This document shows, piece by piece, positions 1 through 5,075 of a stretch of DNA of 19,280 bases. Each line of letters starts with the position of its first letter. Positions within the stretch are counted from its first letter, which is position 1. The stretch is taken from positions 1 to 19,280 of the forward strand of contig DLLA01000054.1 in NCBI GenBank assembly GCA_002479035.1, in the 5' to 3' direction. The notes below the pieces were generated by a model. That model was not told the DNA's origin. It made no database searches and worked only from the letters and a program-made list of their open reading frames with translations. A program made the position numbers and the translations under genes. This stretch comes from Bacteroidales bacterium UBA7574 (GTDB taxonomy: Bacteria > Bacteroidota > Bacteroidia > Bacteroidales > Paludibacteraceae).

Positions 1-28
1 GCTAAAAATCCTATAAAATAAGAATTCC

Positions 29-160
29 TTAATATTAAAGAAAAAGTGTCAAAAGAAAAGAAATTTCTTCCCGCTATTACAAAAAAGAGGTCTCTGTCCA
101 CAAGCAAAGGTACAAATACCCCCAAATAGGGGCGAATTACACAAATACGGGGTGAATTAC
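29..160. repeat. AT-rich segment with two direct repeats
   Basis: The first 60 bases are very AT-rich and include the palindrome TTAATATTAA at 29-38. Two imperfect direct repeats follow at 124-140 and 143-160; both read AAATA, then GGGG, one variable base and GAATTAC. No reading frame here looks coding. A CAAAGGTA at 105-112 reads TACCTTTG on the minus strand and could be the -7 box of a leftward promoter, but I see no good -33 TTG for it. Together with the adjacent 9-mers this could be a replication or protein-binding region, or simply a long promoter region of a gene to the left. Confidence 0.4.
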
Positions 161-166
161 CAATAA

Positions 167-197
167 TTGTCCACACATTGTCCACATCTTGTCCACA
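167..197 (+). repeat. Three DnaA-box-like 9-mers at 11-bp spacing
   Basis: TTGTCCACA occurs at 167-175, 178-186 and 189-197, so the copies fall on the same helix face. A fourth, CTGTCCACA, lies at 94-102. TTGTCCACA differs from the classical DnaA box TTATCCACA at one position. The array could bind DnaA (an origin or a DnaA-controlled promoter) or another regulator. The 11-bp spacing is seen directly; the DnaA reading is inference. Confidence 0.45.
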
Positions 198-313
198 CCA
201 CCATGTTTCGTTGTTGGTGTATGGGTATAGTCGTAAAGCCCCTCTTCGCTGCATGTCGTAACAAGGTATCGTAAATGGATGGATGGCTAAATCACACAGT
301 AAGTAACTTTCTT

Positions 314-345
314 TTTGTATATCTATAAAAATTGTTATATCTTTG
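314..345 (+). promoter_or_regulatory. Bacteroidales-type promoter for the 352-726 RNA
   Basis: TTTG at 314-317 is the -33 element and TATCTTTG at 338-345 is the -7 element (consensus TAnnTTTG), separated by 20 bp, which is the normal spacing for the Bacteroidota primary sigma factor. Transcription would start near 352. No coding frame follows for 500 nt, so it probably drives an RNA gene or a long leader. Confidence 0.65.
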
Positions 346-578
346 CACCCGAAATGAGTACCACACATGGATATATACTCATTTCGCGGATTCATCTACG
401 CCGAAGCAACCGTATCAGGGCGCGGGTCTCTTCATAGGGATAAGCATATAGCCGTTTGGTAAGGTTGAGGGTTAGAGGGGTTCATTAAATAGAAGGCGTT
501 TATTGACGCTTTGTTGTAGATACTGGAAAGATTCGCAACCTTATTTGTATCAAACCTACACAAAGTAAGCAATAGATG

Positions 579-645
579 CCTACGGGTATGACATTCATAC
601 TCGCCTTGCTGTTTCTTGGCAGGCGGGTTGTCATATCGGCGTAGG
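579..645 (+). other. Long imperfect hairpin inside the putative RNA
   Basis: CCTACG (579-584) pairs with CGTAGG (640-645), TATGACA (587-593) with TGTCATA (629-635), and ACTCGCC (599-605) with GGCGGGT (622-628, with G-U pairs), leaving a small bulge and a short terminal loop. The same DNA holds an uninterrupted 22-codon frame (ATG at 576, TAG at 642) with a hydrophobic centre. I consider structure more likely than coding because both arms are almost fully paired, but cannot exclude a small peptide. Confidence 0.6.
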
Positions 646-675
646 TTTCATTGTTGTTTATAGTTTTGATAGGTT

Positions 676-726
676 AGCGAAGACCTCCGGTATTGTAAGC
701 AAGGAAATGAGGGCTGCGCTTTTTTT
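676..726 (+). terminator. Intrinsic terminator of the putative RNA
   Basis: AGCG (676-679) pairs with CGCT (717-720) and CCTC (684-687) with GAGG (709-712), followed directly by a run of T to 726. The stem is modest, with an internal loop, but the U-run is convincing. Confidence 0.5.
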
Positions 727-740
727 GTGTATGTACACAA
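725..740. promoter_or_regulatory. Operator-like inverted repeat
   Basis: TTGTGTA (725-731) and TACACAA (734-740) are perfect inverted 7-mers separated by 2 bp. The loop is too short for a good RNA hairpin, so a dimeric regulator site is the more natural reading. It lies just upstream of the first copy of the repeated leader element. No regulator gene is present to assign to it. Confidence 0.3.
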
Positions 741-779
741 CCATATATGCACAGGGAATAAGCGCAAGCAACAATCAAT

Positions 780-857
780 ACGGAGTATGCCGAAAAGCCG
801 AGTGAGTAGGCAAATAAATGTATTAAAAACCGATGCTCAATGGGATATAAGCGAGCA
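780..857 (+). repeat. Repeated leader RNA element, copy A
   Basis: This 78-nt stretch matches 2554-2639 almost throughout: a block around CGGAGTA, GCCGAAAAGCCG and AGTGAGTAGGCAAA, an AT-rich spacer, then AACCGATGCTC-AATGGGATATAAGC. TGCTC (834-838) pairs with GAGCA (853-857) around a 14-nt loop. The element ends 9 nt before the ATG at 867. The second half is shared by copy C. It occupies the place of a ribosome binding site and may control translation. Confidence 0.65.
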
Positions 858-866
858 AAGATTATT

Positions 867-920
867 ATGAAAGAAAAAAGAAAGAGTCTGTTTCGTAAAA
901 TGCAAAGGGTGGTAGTATAA
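867..920 (+). CDS. 17-codon basic peptide, in frame with the next gene
   Basis: Reads MKEKRKSLFRKMQRVVV then TAA. It starts 9 nt after leader element copy A, the same place where copies B and C precede real start codons, so translation probably begins here. It is in the same frame as the ATG at 960: apart from the TAA at 918-920 the frame runs on into the membrane protein. It is therefore either a leader peptide or the N-terminus of the membrane protein cut off by a nonsense codon. GTTTCGTA (890-897) and TACGAAAC (929-936) form an inverted repeat across the stop. Confidence 0.35.
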   Translation: MKEKRKSLFRKMQRVVV

Positions 921-959
921 GATAGTACTACGAAACCCACGTTATCAGTATATTATCAC

Positions 960-1385
960 ATGGCAAAAGGCACACATAATGTCTGGCTGATTACGGCAGC
1001 AATAGTATGTCTCCTGCTTGGTGCAATGATATATCTGTTATTTCGTGAGAATATCATCTTTATTAATCTCTTAAAACTAAACCATGTATGTCATAGACAC
1101 TCATTGGACGAAAGTGCATTTGCGTATTGGTTCATCTACTGTTTTCCTGATGCATTGTGGTATATATCGCTTATATTGTTTCAGGTAGTGTTATCTCGGT
1201 ACTGCGAATCTCGATGTCATGTAGTGTGGGGAATAACGCTTGCTCTTCCATTTTTATTGGAATTTCTGCAATATCTTGGAATTATGCAGGGTACTTTCGA
1301 TTGGTGGGATGTAATGACTTACTTGGTGATAATAATTTTACTGTTATGCTTAAAAATATTTTTCTTGTTTCTGTCCAAATTTTAG
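960..1385 (+). CDS. Small VanZ-like membrane protein
   Basis: This 141-aa protein is very hydrophobic, with about four membrane segments (near residues 8-28, 55-75, 85-105 and 118-140). Around residues 98-120 it has E-F-L-Q, then GTFDWWDV and a hydrophobic helix, resembling the signature of VanZ-like proteins (E..Q, then an aromatic and D..D motif). VanZ proper lowers susceptibility to the lipid II-binding drug teicoplanin; most family members have no known role. The 3' end overlaps the peptide gene by 40 nt. I used the ATG at 960, but the frame is open further upstream and interrupted only by a TAA at 918-920, and the leader element points to a start at 867. The intact gene may have been longer and this copy could be damaged. 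An immunity role for the neighbouring peptide is inference. Confidence 0.6.
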   Translation: MAKGTHNVWLITAAIVCLLLGAMIYLLFRENIIFINLLKLNHVCHRHSLDESAFAYWFIYCFPDALWYISLILFQVVLSRYCESRCHVVWGITLALPFLLEFLQYLGIMQGTFDWWDVMTYLVIIILLLCLKIFFLFLSKF

Positions 1386-1588
1386 TATTAACTGCCTTTA
1401 TTGTATTTGCTGCAAGTAGTGGCTCCGAGAAAGCCGCAACGGCTACACGGTCATTTGTAGAGGGCTATGAATGTGGCAGTATGGGGTATGTTTATGTTGG
1501 CGTTTATTCTAATTGCTCCTCTGCATGTGATGCAAAAGGATACTCGTATTATTGCAACGGGACATCTGGTGCATGTTTCTGTAAATGA
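1346..1588 (+). CDS. Secreted six-cysteine, defensin-like peptide precursor
   Basis: This 80-aa product has a signal peptide (residues 1-22, basic start, hydrophobic core, end like VFA-AS), a short polar stretch rich in Ser, Ala and Thr, and a C-terminal domain of about 40 residues with six cysteines. Their spacing is C-x13-C-x3-C-x8-C-x6-C-x-C, the CSalpha-beta defensin arrangement (CxxxC on the helix, CxC on the last strand); fungal plectasin is very close in spacing (x10, x3, x10, x6, x1). The glycine usually two before the fourth Cys is not in that exact place. The upstream extension of this frame lies within the VanZ-like gene, so the start is the ATG at 1346. The stop overlaps the next gene by 4 nt (ATGA), implying coupled translation with a disulfide-handling protein. 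Function as toxin, antimicrobial or signal is not shown. Another small disulfide-rich fold is possible. Confidence 0.65.
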   Translation: MLKNIFLVSVQILVLTAFIVFAASSGSEKAATATRSFVEGYECGSMGYVYVGVYSNCSSACDAKGYSYYCNGTSGACFCK

Positions 1589-2502
1589 TATACAGGATGC
1601 GAACTCTCTCAAGAACTATATCAATTGTCTTAGGTGGTATATTCCTGTTTTCAGGATTTACGAAGGCGATTAATGTATATCACTTTCAGTATATCTTGTA
1701 CGGATATGGAATCCCGCATTTGGACTTGTTTGCTCCCGTAGTGATAATATTGGAATTGATTATTGCATTCAACTTGCTATTTGACGTGCATACAAAATTT
1801 ACGTCTCTTGCAACAATAATTCTACTGATTATTTTCACGGTAGGCTATACGTATGGATATTATTTCCATGGAATTGAAGATTGCGGGTGTTTCGGAACAC
1901 TCCTCAAACAACCTTCAAACAAACTTGTCTATGTCCGTAATTTCGTACTAATCATCTTGTCAAACATCTTGTATTTCACTTGTGATTTTGATAAAGAACG
2001 CATTTGTAGTTCTTGGAGAAGTGTCGTGTTGCTTGTATATATTGCATTATCATGTTTCCTATGCGGATTGACTTTCCGTCCGATGCTGTTCTTTCCTCCT
2101 AAAAGCCATCCTTATATGGGATTGAATATAACTCAGACACCGTTACGTGATTTTGTCAGACCGCACGAGAAAGAATACACTTTGCTTACATTCTTCTCAT
2201 ACTCTTGTACGCATTGTATCAATAGTATGGAAAATCTGTTAGCAACAGAACGGTATAACTATGCTGACACTGTCGTTTACATAGCGGTAACTAGTGAAAC
2301 AGATAATGTGGATTCTTTGCGAAATATGTTCAGTCAATACTATAATGACTTAGGGCAATGTGAGGTCAATAAGGCAGATGTTCCCTTCATAGAATATATG
2401 CCGACGACATTCATTATCCATAATGATACCATTGATTATGTTCAAGAGGGGGAGTTCCCTTCGCCTTATGCAATACCCAATCACTTGAAATATACGCGAT
2501 GA
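1585..2502 (+). CDS. MauE/DoxX-like membrane domain fused to thioredoxin-like domain
   Basis: This 305-aa protein has two parts. Residues 10 to about 170 carry four or five membrane helices of the MauE/DoxX type, with a Cys-Gly-Cys-Phe-Gly motif (C100, C102) in a loop, as in MauE, which is needed for disulfide formation in methylamine dehydrogenase. Residues of about 190-305 are a thioredoxin-like domain outside the membrane with the active site C208-T-H-C211 and a probable cis-Pro loop (MPTTF). A likely role is moving electrons between the membrane pair and the CTHC pair to oxidise or reshuffle exported cysteines. Its ATG overlaps the stop of the six-cysteine peptide, so that peptide is the obvious candidate substrate. 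A second in-frame ATG at 1597 is possible. A general TlpA-like reductase role is the alternative. Confidence 0.75.
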   Translation: MIYRMRTLSRTISIVLGGIFLFSGFTKAINVYHFQYILYGYGIPHLDLFAPVVIILELIIAFNLLFDVHTKFTSLATIILLIIFTVGYTYGYYFHGIEDCGCFGTLLKQPSNKLVYVRNFVLIILSNILYFTCDFDKERICSSWRSVVLLVYIALSCFLCGLTFRPMLFFPPKSHPYMGLNITQTPLRDFVRPHEKEYTLLTFFSYSCTHCINSMENLLATERYNYADTVVYIAVTSETDNVDSLRNMFSQYYNDLGQCEVNKADVPFIEYMPTTFIIHNDTIDYVQEGEFPSPYAIPNHLKYTR

Positions 2503-2553
2503 TGTATCGTACTCAAGATGGTTTCATCATCAATGGTATTTATGAATACAAAA

Positions 2554-2639
2554 ACGGAGTAAGCCGAAAAGCCGCAAAGTGAGTAGGCAAACTATTTTTC
2601 AAAAACAAGAACCGATGCTCAATGGGATATAAGCGGGCA
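2554..2639 (+). repeat. Repeated leader RNA element, copy B
   Basis: Near-identical to copy A, with a 3-nt insertion (CAA) after GCCG and a different AT-rich spacer. TGCTC (2616-2620) pairs with GGGCA (2635-2639) around the same 14-nt loop; the A-U pair of copy A is a G-U pair here. It ends 8 nt before the ATG at 2648 and argues for that start rather than the ATG at 2642. I see no TAnnTTTG box in the 145-nt gap, so this unit may be read through from upstream. Confidence 0.65.
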
Positions 2640-2647
2640 AAATGATT

Positions 2648-2995
2648 ATGAAAAAGTCAAGTTTGTTGATTTTGTTGTTCTTGTCTGTAGCAGTTACAGC
2701 ATTCGCAGGGTATTATACTTGCAAGCGGTGCAATGGATCTGGCTATGACAACATGACTCGTACTTGCACACAATGCAGTGGAAAAAAAGTAGTAAGTGAA
2801 CTGACTGATTGTCCTGCTTGTCAGGGCAAGGGTTATACTCGGAATGGGTATGGAGACCCAGTAACATGCTCAAAATGTGATGGTGCAAAGAAAATTATTA
2901 AAGAGCACACTTGTCCAAGATGCAATGGCTCTGGAACGGAAAAGATGGTTTGTCCCAAGTGCAAAGGTACGGGAACAGTGTATGTCAGCGAATAA
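2648..2995 (+). CDS. Exported DnaJ-type zinc-finger protein
   Basis: The product (115 aa) has a signal peptide (MKKSSLLILLFLSVAVTAFA) and then six CxxC pairs, most as CxxCxGxG, the zinc-binding repeat of DnaJ: CKRCNGSG, CTQCSGK, CPACQGKG, CSKCDG, CPRCNGSG and CPKCKGTG. DnaJ has four such motifs in the cytoplasm; here six make up the whole mature protein and no J domain is present. It should act in the periplasm or at the cell surface, where free cysteines would need zinc or disulfide care. The start at 2648 was chosen over 2642 because it fits the leader element distance seen in the other copies. The role is unknown; a zinc-stabilised binding or chaperone-like part of the following lipoprotein cluster is plausible. 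Confidence 0.75.
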   Translation: MKKSSLLILLFLSVAVTAFAGYYTCKRCNGSGYDNMTRTCTQCSGKKVVSELTDCPACQGKGYTRNGYGDPVTCSKCDGAKKIIKEHTCPRCNGSGTEKMVCPKCKGTGTVYVSE

Positions 2996-3033
2996 TCAGT
3001 ATTCATCATAGAATACGTATTAGAAAAACTATA

Positions 3034-3062
3034 AACCGATGAGCCGATGGGATATAACAGGC
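3034..3062 (+). repeat. Leader RNA element, partial copy C
   Basis: Only the 3' half is present: AACCGATG, then GCC (3043-3045), the 14-nt loop GATGGGATATAACA and GGC (3060-3062). Compared with copy A, two stem pairs differ on both sides yet still pair. It ends 11 nt before the ATG at 3074. Confidence 0.55.
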
Positions 3063-3073
3063 AATAGTGTATT

Positions 3074-3808
3074 ATGAATAAGTATTATGCAATAGTATTA
3101 ACAATGGCTCTATTAGTGCTTACTTCTTGTGGAGCAAGAAAGCAAATGGCATATAATGGTTATAATAATCAACAGCAACCTCCGTATTACCAGCAGCCCT
3201 ATGGGCAACAAACTCAACAACAGCAACCTGTCTATAATCAACCACAACAAACAAGTGGTGATGAGAATGAAGCCAGAGAAAAATGCAAAGAGTGGGAAAA
3301 AGCAGGGTATTCAATTACTGGTGCATATGGAATGAGAACTATGTATAGTGTTTTGAATAATATGTACAGAAAAATGGATGCGGAACCTGAAAGATATACA
3401 CCGTTTATGGGACATGGTAAAACAGCAGATGGTGAGATATCAACAGCCCGTATGTATGCACAAAATGCTGCTGCCATTGATTATGCTAACGCGTGCGGAA
3501 GTGTAATATTGGGAGGCATTGCACGCCAATTTAGTAACTTCTCAGAACTCGGCACAAAACTTATGGGAGCCTACACGCAGAAAGTCGCCGAAAAGATAGT
3601 CCCGTTTTTGCATGAAGCAATATCTGTGAAACGAACTCAGAACAATGTTTTGGAGGTGGAAGCATACTATCTGATAGATGAAAACGATGCGTACAAAGTA
3701 CGAAAAGATGCCATAGATCAGGCTTTGAAAGAAACTGCGACAGAACAAGTATTTGGCTCTGCTGTAGATGAATGGGTAAAAAAGTTTGTTCAACAAGGTA
3801 ATGAATAA
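3074..3808 (+). CDS. Gln/Pro/Tyr-rich lipoprotein of unknown function
   Basis: This 244-aa lipoprotein has a lipobox LTSC with C19. Residues 25-60 are a low-complexity Q, P, Y and N-rich linker, and the rest is a globular, partly helical domain (AREKCKEWEKAGY..., ending EWVKKFVQQ) with no transmembrane segment. A stretch around residues 125-145 is rich in Ala and Gly. I do not recognise the family; the overall plan recalls outer-membrane lipoproteins of the LPP20 kind, but this is weak. It follows leader element copy C and overlaps the next gene by 8 nt, so it belongs to the same operon as the DUF5683-like protein. Confidence 0.7.
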   Translation: MNKYYAIVLTMALLVLTSCGARKQMAYNGYNNQQQPPYYQQPYGQQTQQQQPVYNQPQQTSGDENEAREKCKEWEKAGYSITGAYGMRTMYSVLNNMYRKMDAEPERYTPFMGHGKTADGEISTARMYAQNAAAIDYANACGSVILGGIARQFSNFSELGTKLMGAYTQKVAEKIVPFLHEAISVKRTQNNVLEVEAYYLIDENDAYKVRKDAIDQALKETATEQVFGSAVDEWVKKFVQQGNE

Positions 3809-4691
3809 TTGTCCTGCTAAGAGAAGCATTGCTATTATAGTAGCATTGCTTCTCTTTTCCCTTTGCATAGATGCAAAAAGTATTGTTAGAACCTCTGACA
3901 AGATATGCCCGCATTGGGTGGAGCGCATTGACGATATATACCGCTATAATTCTTCGTATGAATACAAATGCATTATAGATGAAGGACGAAACCTGCAAAG
4001 TCTGAAGGATAATCGTCTCATCAATTTTGCATTGTATATGCAACAAACGAATAAGATAGATGGGACAATAGATAGAAATGTGTTAAGCGAAAACATCAAT
4101 GGCAATATCAACACTGGAACGACCTACAAAATAGCGTACCAAACGCAAACTTCTGTGGAAAAGTTTGATTGTATTTTCATTGATGAATACTGGGAATTGG
4201 ACAACTCTGGTACATATCGGCTATACTCTCTGTTTGCTGTTTCTGTCATAGATGTTGTTCCGCAGTTTGATATTTACACCACATCCACACACTACGCACC
4301 ATCGGAAGGTCTTGTGCGTTCTATTGTACCGGGGTGGGGACAGATATACAAGGGCAGTAAGGTAAAGGGAAGCCTGATAATCCTTGGTGAAGTATTAGGT
4401 ATCGGCGGTATGGTGCTTGGTTATAGTATGAAATCCTCTTATGAAAAGTTAATGTATGAAGACCCTAAACACAGGGCGGATTATAGTATGTCTGCCGATA
4501 TGTGGCAGAATGTGGGGTATGGGACTATTGCGTTTACTACTGTCGTGTATATCTATAACCTCATTGATGCAGCAGTGGCTCCCGGTGCCCGCCGTGTGAT
4601 AGTATTGCCTCGACAGCAAACGCTGATACTGACTCCGTTTATCTCCCGTGATAATAGTGGCATTGGTATAACTATGAAATATAATTTTTAG
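3801..4691 (+). CDS. Exported DUF5683-like membrane protein
   Basis: This 296-aa product starts with a signal peptide (to about residue 25, ending DAKS). Residues 26-165 form a polar domain without a recognised family. The C-terminal part (about 170-290) begins SIVPGWGQIYKG and has two hydrophobic helices and the phrase YNLIDA, as in the DUF5683 family of Bacteroidota. That family is of unknown function and often sits with outer-membrane or lipoprotein genes. The start at 3801 overlaps the previous stop by 8 nt; a TTG 15 nt upstream is less likely. The next gene begins 1 nt after its stop, indicating one mRNA. Confidence 0.7.
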   Translation: MNNCPAKRSIAIIVALLLFSLCIDAKSIVRTSDKICPHWVERIDDIYRYNSSYEYKCIIDEGRNLQSLKDNRLINFALYMQQTNKIDGTIDRNVLSENINGNINTGTTYKIAYQTQTSVEKFDCIFIDEYWELDNSGTYRLYSLFAVSVIDVVPQFDIYTTSTHYAPSEGLVRSIVPGWGQIYKGSKVKGSLIILGEVLGIGGMVLGYSMKSSYEKLMYEDPKHRADYSMSADMWQNVGYGTIAFTTVVYIYNLIDAAVAPGARRVIVLPRQQTLILTPFISRDNSGIGITMKYNF

Positions 4692-4692
4692 A

Positions 4693-5019
4693 ATGAAAAA
4701 AGTCTTACTACTGACAACTCTATGTCTGCCATTATTATTTGGCGGCTGTGCAAAACGTATCGTGGATATGACGGTAACAATTTATGGTATCGTTGTAGAT
4801 GCAGAAACTGATACGCCCATTGAGGGGGTGCTTGTTACACTTAGTCCTGGTGTAAAGAATAAATACACAGAAAATGATGGTTATTTTGAGTTCTCAGATA
4901 TGATCCAACAACAATACACGCTTAATGCTATGAAAGATGGTTATAAGACAGACCGTAAAAGCATAAATGCGAATCCGGGAGAAACTGTGGAAATAATCTT
5001 TAGTTTGCACAGAGAGTGA
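4693..5019 (+). CDS. Small lipoprotein with carboxypeptidase-regulatory-like domain
   Basis: This 108-aa lipoprotein has a lipobox FGGC with C19, followed by a single beta-sandwich domain (about 28-105) with the typical phrases IYGIVVDAETDTPIEGV, DGYFEF and DGYKT of the CarboxypepD_reg family. Such domains occur at the start of SusC-type receptors and as stand-alone surface modules, where they mediate protein contacts. It starts 1 nt after the DUF5683-like gene and its domain resembles the N-terminal domain of the next protein, so the two may have arisen by duplication. Confidence 0.75.
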   Translation: MKKVLLLTTLCLPLLFGGCAKRIVDMTVTIYGIVVDAETDTPIEGVLVTLSPGVKNKYTENDGYFEFSDMIQQQYTLNAMKDGYKTDRKSINANPGETVEIIFSLHRE

Positions 5020-5075
5020 GGGGGAAACAATATCTGTTTACTATGAATTAACAAGACATAGAAGTTCATCATAAT

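Larger units (their letters stand above)
352..726 (+). ncRNA. Putative structured noncoding RNA, about 375 nt
   Basis: Bounded by the promoter at 314-345 and a U-run terminator ending at 726. Several long complementary segments are visible. CGAAATGAGTA (350-360) pairs with TACTCATTTCG (376-386). CTACGCCGA (396-404) is exactly complementary to TCGGCGTAG (636-644), closing most of the RNA. AAGGTTG (461-467) pairs with CAACCTT (536-542). A long hairpin spans 579-645. AAACCTAC (552-559) can also pair with GTAGGTTT (641-648), so at least three pairings compete for 636-648, as in a switching leader. I do not recognise it as tmRNA, RNase P RNA or SRP RNA. It could alternatively be a long regulated 5' leader of the downstream operon. 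Confidence 0.5.

Noticed and set aside
105..112. TACCTTTG box on the minus strand
   Set aside because: No TTG at the expected 20-bp distance, and any leftward gene lies outside the window.
94..197. CRISPR array
   Set aside because: The 9-mers are far too short and too closely spaced; there are no spacers and no cas genes.
661..668. TAGTTTTG as a promoter for the VanZ-like gene
   Set aside because: The expected -33 TTG is absent, and a terminator follows within 60 nt.
674..940. Minus-strand frame of 88 codons before the VanZ-like gene
   Set aside because: It runs antisense through the terminator, the inverted repeat at 725-740 and leader element copy A, so it is better explained by those; no promoter or homology seen.
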